Assembly (NCBI RefSeq): GCF_000165425.1
Contig: NW_001799100.1
Span: forward strand, 310,001 to 374,000
DNA: 64,000 nt
Origin: Paramecium tetraurelia
Taxonomy: Eukaryota; Ciliophora; Oligohymenophorea; Peniculida; Parameciidae
Direction of reading: 5' to 3'
Under the pieces are notes generated by a model. The model worked only from the letters and a program-made list of their open reading frames with translations, was not told where the DNA came from and made no database searches. This document shows positions 1 to 14,556 of the stretch, piece after piece. The position numbers and the translations under genes are program-made. Position 1 is the first letter of the stretch; every line of letters begins with the position of its first letter.

Positions 1-3000
1 AGTTTTAGATTTAAATACTGCATCTCCTGCAACTATAAGTAGATGTGGTATAGTGTACATAGATGATTAGGTCTTAGGATATGAACCTATTGTATTAACT
101 GAAGCAATGTCCCTTATTGACATTCTAACCAGTGATATAATAGATCATTTGTTAGTGTAAATTAAGGTTTCATTTAGTAAATCAATTAGTTAAGTAATTA
201 AACATTGTAAATAATTAATCCCTGTTCATGAAACATAAATGGCAGTTGGATTAATTAAGATTATAAGAATGGTTATTCAATATTATAATCAACAATTAAA
301 CTGCAATTTAAGAGATGAAATTTCAAAAAAACATTTAGAAAAGCTTTTCGTATGGGTATATGCGTGGTCGGTTGGTGCTACATTAGTATCTGATGATTAT
401 TCAAAATTCGAGGGTATCGTAAATGATACTTTCTCAGTTGATATTTTACCTAGAGGATCTCTGTTGTCTTGCTTAGTTAAAATTACTAGAGTTGATGGAA
501 TAGTTGAGATTCATTATACTTAATGGAGTGACAATGTTCCACAATTTCAATATGTGAAAGGTATGAGTTACTTTGACATGATTGTGGAAACTCCAGAAAC
601 GGTGGCTTATGGTTGGTTTTTGGAATAAGCCATATCTACAAATTGTCCTATTTTTATAACTGGAGTGACTGGAACAGGTAAGACTATTATAATAAATTCT
701 TCTATTCAAAATTTAAGGGATGGAGGATTGATCGCTTTGATGCAGATGACCTTCTCAGCCAAAACATCTAGTTAAACTACTTAGTTAAGCATCGAACAAA
801 AATTGCAAGCTTATCGTAAGAAAGGTAGATCTATTCTCATGCCTCCTCCTGGAAAGAAATTTGTAGTATTTATTGATGATGTCAATATGCCATCATAAGA
901 GTAATATGGAGCCTAGCCCCCCATTGAATTATTAAGATAGTTTATAGATTATAAAGGAGTTTATGATAGAAGAACATTTAATTGGAAGAATGTAGATGAC
1001 ACTATTCTAATTTGTGCCTGTGGTCCACCTGGAGGAGGTAGATCTCCTTTATCAATTAGATTCACTCGTCATTTTGTTTTGTTGGCTTTACCTAATTCCA
1101 GCGATGAAACCTTATCCTGTATATTTAGTAGAATTTTAAAGGCTTACTTTAAAAATAATTATTTTAAAAACGAGATCATTGATTTGGGTGATAACTATTC
1201 AATTGTAAATGCTACACTCTCCATGTACTAAGAAATATAGAAGACACTATTGCCTACGCCCGAAAAGTCCCATTATGTGTTCAATTTAAGGGATGTCAGC
1301 AAAATCATATAAGGGATACTGCAAGCTAAACCTTTGGTTTATCTAAAGTGTGATCAAATAATTAGATTGTGGGCACATGAGACATGTCGTGTTTTTATGG
1401 ATAGATTAATTAATTAGTAGGATTAAGATTGGTTTAAAGAGAACTTAGTTAAAAACATATTCTTATTTTTTAAGACTGAATACAAGGTCAATGAATTATT
1501 TGATTCATAACGACCTTTTATGTTTGCTGATTTTTAGAAAAAAGTAGAATTATAAGATCGCATTTATGAAGAAGTCAAAGATTACAATTAACTTGTCAAG
1601 GTTATCAATGAATATATGATTGGATAAACCAAACTGAATTTAGTACTCTTTAAGGATGCAATTCAAAATTTAACAAGAATTAACAGAGTGTTAAGATAAC
1701 AAAGAGGACATTATATGTTAGTAGGAGTTGGAGGTTCAGGTAAGAAATCCTTAATATAACTGGGAGCTGTATTAGCTGGATGTAAAGTTGAAACAATTGA
1801 ATGCAAGAGAAATTATGGAAAAAAAGAGTTTAAGGAATTTTTATTTAGGATGATGTGTGCTGTTGGAATCGATAATAAATAAATTGCTTTTGCTTTTACA
1901 GAAACATAAGTTCTTTAAGAAGGATTCTTAGAGGATATCAATAGTCTCCTCAATTCTGGTGAGGTACCAAACATGTTGAAGAAAGAAGATTTGGAGTTGA
2001 TTCATTAAGGTCTATAGGCAGAAGCTAAAGAACTAAACATTAATCATATATATCCTTACTTTGTATAAAAAGTGAGATCAAATCTACACATTGTTTTAGG
2101 TCTCTCACCTATGGGAGGGAAATTGAGAATCAGATTGAGAATGTTTCCAAGTCTGCTCAACTGTTGTACAATATAATGGTTATAAAAATGGCCATAAGAA
2201 GCTTTGATGAGTGTTTCAGAGATGTTTTTGTAAACACTTGAATTCGATGGGTTGACAAAAGAGATCAGATAAAATTTGTATTAAATGTGTGTACATGTTC
2301 ATTAAAGTGTCGAGAAAAAGTGTGAAGATTTTCAAGTTGCTTTTAGAAGGTAAGTTTATATCACACCTAAATCATATCTTGATTTAATAGAGTCTTATAA
2401 GAATTTATTGTTGATGAAAAAAGAGGAATTGCTAACCAATAGATTAAAATTATCTTCAGGATTATAAAAATTACATGAAGTTAACAGCATTATAAGTGAT
2501 TTAAAAGTAAAATTGACATAAATGCAACCAATTCTCAAGTAAAAGACGATTGAGCAAGAACAATTATTATAAAAATTATAAATTGATTCTACTGAGGCGA
2601 ATAGAGTTAAATAATTGGTATCAGAGGAGGAAAGACAAGTTAATGAGTAGGCTTCTAAGATTAAAGAGACAAAAGCGGAATCTGATAAAATTCTGAATGA
2701 AGCTATTCCTACTCTAAATGCAGCCGTAGAATAACTAAATACACTTAATAGAAATGATATATCAGAATTTAGAAATAATAGTAACCCTTAACCTATAATA
2801 CGTTTCACTTTTGAATGTGTGGCTATATTGTTTGAAGAAAAGTTGGATTGGGATTCAATTAAAAAACTATTGACAGATCCCAATTTCTTATAAAAAATGA
2901 AGGGACTGGATGCGAGTCGTATCAGGCCAGTAACTTAAAGCAAAATTAAAACTAAAATTACTAGCAATCCAGAATTCATTCCAAGTTAAATTTAGAAAAT

Positions 3001-6000
3001 TAGTATTGCTGCTAAATCAATCTGTGAGTGGGTGAGGGCTGTAAGTGAATTCACAGATATTAATAATGATGTAGAAAAGAAAAAAACACAGGTTGAAAAT
3101 ATGAATCAATAGTTAGAGAAAGCAAAGAAGGAATTGGCTTAAAAATAATCTGAACTTGCTCAAGTGGTGAGAAAAGTAACTGAACTAGAAATACAATTTA
3201 ATTCAAATAAATAAGAAAAAGACCTTTTGGATTAAAATATTTAAACTACTCAATAAAGATTGATAAGAGCTGAAGAACTTACAATAGGATTGGCTGATGA
3301 ATAGGATAGATGGAAGGCCAAAGTTCAGAGTCTGAGTGAAGAAATCTAATTGCTCTTAGGAAATATGTTTTTAGGGAGTGCTATTGTAACATATATGGGA
3401 CCGTTTTGTGGAACTTATAGAAATCAGTTAGTTTAGAATTGGATAGAAAAGGCAACAGAGTTAGCATTGCCCTCAATCAAAAATTTTAATTTTGAATCTA
3501 TTTTAGGAGACACTCTTGAAATTAAGTAATGGATTGCAAATGGATTGCCTAATGACTCAATCTCAAAGTCAAATGGGATAATATCTAAGTTCACCAGATC
3601 CTACCCTTTGTTTATTGATCCTCAATTGTAGGCTAATACTTGGATCAAAAATACTTATAGGGATCAAAACCTTAAAATCATAAAGAGTACTTAGGAAGGG
3701 CTAGTTAAACAAATTGAAAATGCAATATAAACGGGAGTCCCTTTATTACTTGAGGATGCTTAGGAATAACTTGATATTTCTTTAGATCCTGTATTACTAA
3801 GACAGGCAAACCCTTCAAATAGAAAAAAGAATATTAAGATAGGAGATAAGGAAATAGAATTTGATTCCAATTTTAAATTGTTCATCTGTACTAAACTTTC
3901 TAATCCATAATTCTTACCGGAAATGTTTATTAGGGTTACTGTGATAAATTTTACAGTAACATAGTAAGGGTTGGAAGAACAATTACTTGGAGAGATTGTA
4001 TAGATTGAGAAACCAGATTTGGAAGAAGAACAAAAAGATTTAGTTAAGAACATCTCAGCAGGAATGAGGAGTCTTAGGAAGAATGAAGATGAGATATTAA
4101 ATCTATTGGCAAATTCAAAGGGAATGATATTAGATAATGTAGATTTAATTGAAAGTCTCAAAGTATCTAAATAAGAAGCTATTTAAGTTAAAGAAACTTT
4201 AGTTACATAAGAGTAGAAATCAGCAGAAATAGAAAACTCCAGATTATAATATTTACCAATAGCCACAAGGGGAAGTCTGCTGTACTTTGTCATTGCTGAC
4301 TTTGCTCTTGTAGATCCAATGTATTAATTCTCGTTAAATATCTTCAAGAGACTTTATTAGAGTGTGATTAGGAACTCTGAAAAAAATGATAACATTGAAA
4401 TTAGAATAGCAACACTATTAGATAGTATAACTGAAGCAATTTACACTAATATTTGTAGATGCTTATTTAATTAGCATAAACGAATATTGTCATTCTTGAT
4501 GGCTGTTAAAATATAATTGAATGCTAAAGAGATAAGTTATGGAGAATGGAATATGTTTATAAGAGGAATCAATTTAACAGTTTAACCACCTCCTATGCCT
4601 AACACTTTCAAGATGAATTAGAAAACATGGAATGAATTTTATTAGTTAACAACTATTCATTAGAACTTTGCGTCAATTTATAATCAAGCCTTGACAAATT
4701 AAAAAGAAATTGAAAATATGATTCAATCAGAAAATCCATGGAGTCTAATAAGTGATATATTGACACCGTTTTAGAAATTAATGATGATTAGAGTATTGAG
4801 GATGGAAGAATCATTTTATGCCATGACATAATATGTGGAGGCAATTTTAGGAAAGAAATATACTTCAAACTATCTATCTACAATTGAAGAACTATTTAAT
4901 GACACAGATCATAAGACTCCACTTATTTTTATATTGAGTCAAGGAGTTGATCCTTTGGCTAATTTGATGAGATTTGTAAATCAAAAGAAAATATCTTCAG
5001 AAAAATTAAGAATCTTATCTTTGGGTCAAGGCTAAGCAATTATAGCAGAAAAGGCAATTGAAAGTGGTGTCAAGAGTGGTGAATGGATCATATTATAAAA
5101 TTGTCATTTATGTAAAACTTTCATGGCAACACTAGAAAAGAAGTTAGAATGGTTTGAAGATCCAGAACTCTAATCATAATTTAATTCAGGATTTAGATTA
5201 ATACTGACCAGTATGTCTTGCAATTACTTTCCTGTAAGTGTTCTATAGAATAGTATTAAATATGCAATTGAATCTCCTAAAGGAGTGAAATAAAATATGT
5301 ACAAGAGTTATGTTGATTTAACTGCGGATTAGATAGAAAATTGTGATAAAAAAGAATCTTGGAAGAAATTACTCTTTTCTCTTACATTCTTCCATGCTGT
5401 AGTTCTAGAGCGTCGTAAGTTTGGTCCATTGGGATGGAATATAAATTACGAGTAAATTATTATGTCTATATAGATTCAATGATTCTGATTTGGAAACCTC
5501 GCAAACATATCTAAAGAATTTTCTAGATTTGCATTAAGAGATTCCATGGGATGCAATCTTGTATGTAATTGGTGAGATTACCTATGGGGGTAGAATAACT
5601 GATGAATGGGATAGGAGATGTCTATAGACAATCTTATGCAAGTACATCAAGTAATTGATATAAAATATATAATTGTAGTGAGGATGCCTTGAATGATGGC
5701 TATTAATTTTCTGATTCTGGAGTTTATAAATAACCTTGTGAGATGAACATAATTGATTACAGAAGATTGATTAATAAATACCCTGATTTTGAGAAACCAG
5801 AAATCTTTGGAATTAATGAAAATGCAAATCTAATATTCAAATAAACAGAATCTAAAACTGTATTGGCTACCATACTTAGTATTTAACCAATCGAAATTGC
5901 TTAATAATCAAGTGAATCAGATCAAAAGACAAAATCAAACGATTAAATTGTATATGATATTTGTGAGACGTTAATCTAAAAGATTCCATTTTAAATAAAG

Positions 6001-6865
6001 GAATAAGAAAAGAAAAAAAAACTCACTTTAATTAATATCTAAGGGGCTGCCTTGGAAATTGATTCCTTAAAAGTATGCTTGAATTAAGAGGTGCAAAGAT
6101 TTAATCAATTATTATAAATAATTGGAAGCTCAATTAAGAATTTGTAAGCTGCTATAAAGGGTGAAGTAGTTATGTCTGTTGATCTTGAAATGATGTACAG
6201 CTCATTCCTCAATAATCAAGTACCATCTATTTGGGTAAATAAAGCATATCCAACTTTGAAACCTCTTGCTGCCTTTTATGAAGACATGATAAAAAGAGTG
6301 ACTTTCTTTAGAGATTGGTTCAATTTGGAGGCTGGACAGCTAAAAGGCTATTGGCTATCTGCTTTCTTCTTTCCTTAAGGATTCTTAACTTCATTACTAT
6401 AGACTTTTGGCAGGAAAAATCAGATTGCAATAGATGTGCTTAAATTCAGCTATAAGTTCTTCAATTATATCGATTATGAGATGGTAATTCCATTTAATCT
6501 ATATTAGATTACTTCAATGCCTGAAATTGGGGCATATATATATGGCTTATTCATTGAGGGGTGTAGATTTGATCTCAATAAAGGGATTTTAGAAGATTAA
6601 TTGCCAGGATAATTGATCTTCCAAGCTCCTGTAATCCATTTTATACCAACTCAAGATTATAAACCAAATTAGAACGATTATTCGATGCCTTTATATAAAA
6701 CTAGTATCTATATATTTAAATTCTACTTTAGGCCTACGTGCGGGAGTTTTATCTACAACAGGGCTTTCAACAAACTTTATTAGAGCAATTGATTGTCCTA
6801 CTAAGAAGAACCCTGACTATTGGATTCTCAACGGCGCTGCTTTCATCACTTAACTTAATGATTGA
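1..6865 (+). CDS. axonemal dynein heavy chain, 3' part (5' end outside window)
   Basis: C-terminal 2261 residues of a dynein heavy chain, the ATP-driven microtubule motor of cilia. The frame is open from base 2. It begins in late AAA2 (SPATISRCG), then shows the AAA3 P-loop GVTGTGKT (near 661), the Walker B stretch FIDDVNMPS (near 868), [12 protein letters not shown] (near 1021), the AAA4 P-loop GVGGSGKK (near 1727), a coiled-coil stalk flanking a microtubule-binding tip (about 2400-3350), AAA5 ([13 protein letters not shown]) and AAA6. The C-terminal domain ends in [14 protein letters not shown] and TGA. Three introns restore the frame: 5452-5473, 5651-5678 and 6704-6731. Dozens of in-frame TAA/TAG codons are glutamines. 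Whether it is an inner- or outer-arm chain was not resolved. Confidence 0.97.
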
Positions 6866-7841
6866 TTTTTATATAATTAAATGGTAGAACTGAATAATAC
6901 TATTAATTAATCAAATTCTTAAGAGATGGTGGTTTTTAAGATTGGTTAAGCAGTTGGAAAGAGAACATGGGTCCTTGAAGGTATGATCAAAATTCTATCT
7001 ATAAATTTTGATTCTTTAAAATTTAAAGATCTTATAATAGGCCCAAAATCTTGCTAAGATGAGGCATCGAATTAAAGTTTAATTTAAGAGTATTAGAGAA
7101 ATAGATAATAAAATACTCATTAAATGACTCATATCAAAAAATGTCAGTTGGAAGTGCACAATAGAAAGTCAAAATTATTTTGCTACTGGTTCAATGAGAA
7201 CTATAAGTACTATAAAAATTAAATATTCCATCAATTGAAACGTGAGAAGAAATTATAAGTATTAATATGTTATATCTTAAGAAAATCCAAAAACTGAAGT
7301 GAAGTTTAAACTAGATATAATTATGATTTTAAGAAGAACCTTTTCAAGAAAACTAATTAAAGTGATAAAAAATTTATCAAATCCTGTTGAAATACCAGCA
7401 AGCTAATAATAAACTGAAGGAAATAAAACCAACTATAGCATTTTGATTATTCAAAAGAATTAATCTCTATAATTGTCCTTTAGGTAATAAATTAACAGTA
7501 AACAACAATAACAAAAGCCAATATCAAATAAGCAAACCTACTGATGTTAAAATAGAAGCAACAGCTTGATTAAAAATAAGTATTGTAAAATAATAGTTCA
7601 TTAATGTCTACCGTTTCGATTAAGAAAGTAGATAATTTTATCTTCTTTCTATAGTTCATTCATAGTATGTTAATTACAAGTTTGTTTAATAAATAGATAC
7701 TATCATTTTGAAGATATATTTAATAAAGATTTCCTGTTCAACCACAAAGTTTAGATATTTATATCCTTAAAGGACAAGTACTAAAAAAGGTATATGATTA
7801 TGTTTTTATAATATATTATTTTATCTTTATTTTTAAAGAAA
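6866..7841. other. intergenic stretch with a doubtful ORF
   Basis: Between the convergent dynein and ferredoxin genes. An ATG at 6881 opens a 138-codon frame to TGA at 7295-7297. Its start (VVFKIGQAVGKRTW) faintly recalls a protein-kinase opening, but no catalytic motifs follow. TGA is rare in AT-rich DNA, so a frame this long is only weak evidence. The remaining 540 bases show nothing I can name. It may be a decayed gene. Confidence 0.25.
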
Positions 7842-8386
7842 TCACATATTTTCTGAATTTTCATTTATTGGAAGAGATACTTCCATCTCATCCATCCATT
7901 TCTCTAATTTAATAGCACATGCTAATCTGGAACTACAAAAATCTATATAATTATTTACTGCTTGGCAACAGCATAATCTTATCTATTAATGATCAATTCT
8001 TCTAAATAAAATGGGTCTCTGATCTTTTCAATCCAGGGTGATGGTATCAAAATGTGGCATGATCCACATGATGGACCAAAAGTATTTGTCTAAACTGGAT
8101 TCTCCAAAATGTTATCCAATTATTCTCCTCCTTCACAATCACCTGTTATATGAATACCCAATTTTACCTGGAATATTTGTTACACGAAATCTTCTAAGCG
8201 CAGTCAAAAGGCTTTCACCAATGTAAGCAGGTATTCTTTCAAACTCACCGTCATTATAAACATTGATATAGATCCTAAATTAGGGCTTTGAGATTACATC
8301 TTGTCCTACACAGATGGGGCAAAGATTGGACCTGTTGGTTTGTGTGATCCATGAGCGAAACAATATCTCACTATTCTTTATAACAT
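7842..8386 (-). CDS. mitochondrial-type 2Fe-2S ferredoxin (adrenodoxin family)
   Basis: A 156-residue electron carrier. Exons 8298-8386, 8168-8274, 7959-8142 and 7842-7932 are joined by 23-26 nt introns (8275-8297, 8143-8167, 7933-7958). The N-terminus MLQRIVRYCFAHGSHKPTG is basic and free of acidic residues, which suits a mitochondrial presequence. Family marks are the beta-grasp start MIYINVYNDGEFERIPA, GESLLTALRR, the cluster cysteines (GDCEGGE, then GPSCGSCHI) and the last-cysteine motif SRLACAIKL. It is odd that 22 residues separate the first cysteine from the CxxC pair, where mitochondrial ferredoxins usually have five. The protein may serve Fe-S assembly, or be a divergent ferredoxin bound to a respiratory complex; the latter is inference. 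Confidence 0.88.
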
Positions 8387-8773
8387 TTAATAAAATTATT
8401 ATATTAATCTAACTTCAAAAAAATAAATCAGCATGCATTTTATTATCCTTTTCCATCTATTATATATACATCTATTCTTATTATTATAAACCAATACTCT
8501 TATTACAATGAATTCTTTGTAAACGAAAGAAGGAATTAATTGTATTTGTTCTGTTTTCAAGTTAAAATTTAAGCATCAGATTTTGTGAAGATTATTCAAT
8601 TTCCAAATGTATATCCTAATTGAATTTAAAAATAGAGCAAATTTATCTTTATATAACATATATGAATTAATTTATACACATTTGATGTGATTCTAGATTG
8701 ATTAAAAAATATTGATTAAATGAATGAAAATAAATTAATTTATATACTCGTTTTTTTATTCATTTATTAAATA
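8387..8773. other. intergenic, divergent promoters
   Basis: AT-rich spacer between the ferredoxin (leftward) and the coiled-coil secretory gene (rightward). It must hold both promoters. I see no further gene or distinct motif. Confidence 0.5.
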
Positions 8774-9992
8774 ATGAAATTAATATTATTGATAACATTG
8801 TTCGCAATATGTACATGTTTAAGATATGATGATGGGAACAGTGGGAACTCTGTAATTGAAGAATAAATTAAAGAGATCTAATAACATAAAATTGGTTAAG
8901 CAATTTTGAAGATGGCTGAGTTAAATTACAAATTACAAGGTCCTGTGGATGAATTAATTTAAACAATAAAAAGCTTTGGACGCTAGTTGATTGTATTTTT
9001 AAGAATAATATATAGGAAAGAGTGGAATAAGAGAACCTCGATTACGAGGCTATTAAAGCAGAAAGCGTTGTGAAAGTTCAATAATTAAAATAAATAATTT
9101 CTGATGCTGAAAACGAATAGAATAAGTAGAGGAAAAGAATTGGATAAGAGCTAGAACCAAGAAAGGTAATAATACTAAGTTAATCTGATTAGAACGATAT
9201 AGAGAAATAATTATTAAGATTGAAGGATTCTAAACAATAAAACGAATCTAGACTTAAAATGTAGGAGGCATTGCGCAAATAATAATATGAGAATTTTGAG
9301 AAGTCCAAGAGAGATGTAGGAGATTTGATTAAGGTTACAGACGATACTTTGAAGATGGTAGGATCCTTATTGCCCAGACCCGATTGCAGTTTTATTGAGA
9401 TGGATAAGATTCAATTGAGTAAGGAGGAATCAAAGGATTTGACTAGAAGATTAAGGAGCATAAAAGGAAGAGTAATAATTGGAATTTACTGTAGGTAGAG
9501 GGATTGAAAGGTTATGAAAGTATGATGGAGACATTGGTGCAATTAACCGATTCCAGTTTCAAATAGAGACACTTTATTAAGTCTGTTTTGGATCTATTAA
9601 ATAAGCTTCGAAAATCTTTGGTAGATTCTCAAAACAAATTAATAAATGATGAGAAAGAATAGGAAAGGGCTTTCTCTTAATGGGATAGTGCTTAGGATGG
9701 GGAGACTAATGTTTTTGAGAGAGAATGGAATGATTTATTGGAGGAAAGAGAGGACATTTAATCATTCATGGCTGATTGTGAGAATATCATAAAGATCCAT
9801 TAAGCTGATGTCGATTTATATGGGGAACGTGTGAAGTTGGAAGAGCAATCATTGTTGATAAGCAAATAAACCCATGAGGAGTTGGTGAAACAAATAAATA
9901 ACGAATTGGATATTATTCAGAAATCCATTAAGTTGTTGTATTCACCTGCTGTTTTTGAATACTTGAGATACAAAATAAACTTAGGTCCCTGA
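8774..9992 (+). CDS. coiled-coil secretory protein, trichocyst-matrix-like
   Basis: A 390-residue protein from exons 8774-8992, 9016-9471 and 9495-9992, with 23 nt introns at 8993-9015 and 9472-9494. A short hydrophobic signal sequence (MKLILLITLFAICTC) is followed by an almost wholly charged, Gln/Glu/Lys-rich coiled coil. A Pro-containing break (LLPRPDCSF) sits near residue 195. This architecture is that of Paramecium trichocyst matrix proteins, which are made as precursors, cut, and crystallised in secretory granules. A true family member lies 3 kb downstream (11780). Residue-level similarity between the two was not established, so assignment rests on the signal peptide, coiled coil and size. 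Confidence 0.7.
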
Positions 9993-10038
9993 TTATTAGA
10001 ATAATATACATATAGAAGATTTAATTATTTATTTTATC

Positions 10039-10447
10039 ATGATATACGATCAACCTGAACACTTCGGACTTTTTGAAAAAACCTTCACTGCTAAAGAGAA
10101 AGAGGAAGTGAAACAATTCTTGAAATATGATAGACATGTTCCTTTGAAATTGACAGAACAAGTCTTCCATGCTGAAGCGTATTTATATTCTTCTCAAAAA
10201 TAGAGATGCATCGAGATTCGAAAGATTAGGTTAAGTAGGAGGAGCAGTCTATTCATTCTCATTCTTTTTCTTCCCAATTATCAAAGGTTTACCTATTAAG
10301 TAGAGACTCTTTTGGGCAGCAGTCCCAGGTGGAATTGTTGCATGGCTAGGATGGAGAATCAAGGAAGAATTAGAATGGAATAGAGTTTATAATTGCTATT
10401 AGAAATATCAAGTAGCTCATTCCATGCACAAGAAAGTGTTCATTTGA
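10039..10447 (+). CDS. small membrane protein of unknown function
   Basis: A 127-residue protein from exons 10039-10178 and 10204-10447 (25 nt intron 10179-10203). After a hydrophilic N-terminus there are two likely membrane helices: one around AVYSFSFFFPIIKG and one around FWAAVPGGIVAWLGW. The tail is charged. I do not recognise the family. The next gene downstream is a mitochondrial-carrier-like protein, and the size and shape would suit a lineage-specific subunit of a mitochondrial inner-membrane complex, but that is inference. The spliced frame is clean and ends in TGA. Confidence 0.75.
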
Positions 10448-10514
10448 AAAAATACAACATGCACATAATATATATATACAAAACCAAAATATCTAATTCA
10501 ATAATTAATTTATC

Positions 10515-11685
10515 ATGTTTTTTGAGTTGGACGACATCAGAAGACGACATTCCTTGTATTTTGATTGTTATAATGCTGGTGTATGGACAGACGCTCCAGA
10601 AAAGTAAATTGCACTTTCCATAAATTAGTTCATTGAGATGGAATTACACCAGAGGAGCAATATCAGGATTACTAGGTAGTCTTATTGGCGAAACATGGCA
10701 TAACTTCTATGAGAATTGGAAACTATTGTATCATTATTAGACTATCAAAGGTTACGATAGTATGAATAACCAAATACTGTGAAGGAATTGTATAATTTTA
10801 GCAAAGCAACAGTCAATCTTGAGAATTTCAAAAGATCAATGGGCACTAGAATGCAATTTGCTTTTGCTTCAGGCGGTATAGATTGGGCTTTGAGATTGGC
10901 AGCATTTAGAGCAGTCAATCATGGATGGCAAAGTAATTAATTAATATATTAAACAAAGGAACTTGGGGTACATTCGAATATGGATTCTTGAGAAAAGTAC
11001 CAGGCACTGTGTTCATTTCTCTTCTTACTGCTCCAATTGGAATTCCCTTTGAAGTTGCTAGAATGGCTTATTATGCTGATAAGACATTCCCCAAGGAATT
11101 GTAAAAGGGATATACCTCATTTTTCAATGCTTTATGGAGAATTCCATTTGAAGAGGGACCATACTATTTCTTCAAAAATTCATTCCCTCTATTTGCTAGA
11201 AACTTCTTCTAAACATTAACACTATTTTACTCTTTCGATTGGATGAAGGATAAGGTAATAATTAAAGCATAAAGAATACTAGCTTTCTGTTTTGACAAGA
11301 GTAGCTGAAATTCCATATTTCCCAGTTAAAATTGTAAATTGTTTCTTATCTACATACTTGGCCATCTTGACAAGTTACTCCCTCTCTCAAGTTACAAGAG
11401 AAATGGTAGACCTATGGCCAAAACAAAATGGAGTATGTCCTTATGATGGCAATTACAGAAAGGCTGCTACTCATATTTGGTAATTGAAATCGTTATTATG
11501 CAAATAGGTATGCCAGAAATCTCAATAATTACTTCCCAGGAATGTTAAGAAATTACGCTAGCAGATAATTCTTACCAATGTTTGTGACTCTATGGTGGGC
11601 TGACTCTTTTGGATTGTTTACCTATTGGAAAATCGACATGTTCAGTGGTGCAGGCTCAAATACATGGGAGGATTCATTTTGCTGA
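10515..11685 (+). CDS. mitochondrial carrier (SLC25)-like protein
   Basis: A 346-residue membrane protein built from six exons. Introns are at 10604-10628, 10779-10801, 10933-10958, 11255-11282 and 11480-11507; the third ends in AAG. The central repeat looks like a mitochondrial carrier: TAPIGIPFEVARMAYYAD contains the P-x-E-x-x-R helix-end signature, followed by the matrix-helix and even-helix pattern RIPFEEGPYYFFKN. The first and third repeats lack an obvious signature, so the protein is divergent. It may transport a metabolite across the inner mitochondrial membrane, or be a carrier-fold structural subunit of a respiratory complex. The substrate cannot be told from sequence. Confidence 0.78.
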
Positions 11686-11779
11686 AATATTAATCAATAA
11701 TACAAAGAATTATACAATAACATTTATTCATTTTATATATACCGTTTTTAATCATTTTCTGCATTCATAAATTAATAAA

Positions 11780-12923
11780 ATGAAAACAACATTGCTTCTA
11801 GTCTTAGTTGCTTGTGCTTTCGCCACAAACACTGCTTTATTTGACAGAATCGAATAAAGTGATTTGGGCAGAACACTCTTAAACACCATTGCCATTCAAA
11901 TGACAACAGGTGAACCTCTAGAAAGAATTTTCTAAACCCTTTATGATTTGGAAGACAGATACATTGCTGACTAAAAGGAGGATGATGCCAATAACCAAGC
12001 CTTCTAATAAGTTTGTGATGCTGATTTGGCTGGCTTGAACCAAGAACTTGCCAATCTTGAATAAAGAAATACAGAATTATAGGCTGTTCTTGATGACCTC
12101 GTGCCAATCAGAGACTAAAAGATCGGATAAAAGAAAGCTAAGGAACTCTAAAAGGCTGAATTATAAAAGGTCATCGATGAAACAACAGCCAAGAGATAAG
12201 AATAAGCTGATGACTTTGAAGCCTAAAGATAAGAGTACACCTTTGTTTCATCAGTTTTGGCTGAAGCAAGAAGACTCTTCACAGACAACCTCCAAGCTCC
12301 ATCTTTCTTATAAAAGGGTGAAGAAAAGGTTCACGTCACCCCATAAATCATGGCTTAAGTTGCTAGTCACATGAGTCAAGGTGCTCACAAAGCCAGCACA
12401 ATGAAACATGTCAGAACCTTTGGAAAAGCCATCAAATTGTTAGCCAATCTTGCCAACAGAACTTAACAATTTGCCAACTAAGATTTAACTGGAAGAGTCA
12501 TCAAATTGATCGATGATCTCTAGAACTAATTGAGTCAAGCATTCGATTTAGCCAGAAAAGCTGAAGATGACAGAACCAGAGCATTCTAAGCATATATCGG
12601 TTTACTCAATGAAAGACATGAACAAATACAATTCATCAATTGCTAATTTGACTGCTGAAATCCAATCACTCTAAGACAGAATCGATGCTACCACAGCCAG
12701 TCAAAACGATGTTCTTTAAAGAATCTAAGCCAAGACATAATAAAGAGATGACAGAAGAGGAGAATGCTAAGAAGCTGCTTATGATTATCAATAAAGAAGA
12801 GCTGCAAGAGACAAAGATAGATAGACTGTCAGTGACTTGATTGGTATCTTGAACTCTAACATGAGAGATCTTAAAGAATACATTGCTTTAAGAATTGCTG
12901 CTGGCGATAAGGACCTTGAATGA
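11780..12923 (+). CDS. trichocyst matrix protein (frame break near 12605)
   Basis: Signal peptide MKTTLLLVLVACAFATNT, then a long Gln/Lys/Asp-rich coiled coil typical of trichocyst matrix precursors, the main cargo of the defensive secretory granules. The middle linker (LQAPSFLQKGEEKVHVTPQ) and the second coiled-coil half (NLTAEIQSLQDRI) fit the family. Frame 0 runs from 11780 to about 12615. The rest (MNKYNSSIANL to GDKDLE, TGA 12921-12923) lies one base out of phase. The only GT...AG pair that restores the frame is a 16 nt stretch at 12600-12615, shorter than any other intron here. A one-base insertion or sequencing error is an equal explanation. Protein length is about 380 residues. Confidence 0.88.
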
Positions 12924-12954
12924 AATTGATAAATAATAACATTAAAATAGTAAC

Positions 12955-14518
<1,564 letters not shown>

Positions 14519-14556
14519 CAATATTAAACTACAAAAGAAAATAAATTAAAAAACAA

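Noticed and set aside
3760..4161. 133-codon minus-strand frame inside the dynein gene.
   Set aside because: The plus strand here is the conserved AAA5 region; the minus frame is a shadow.
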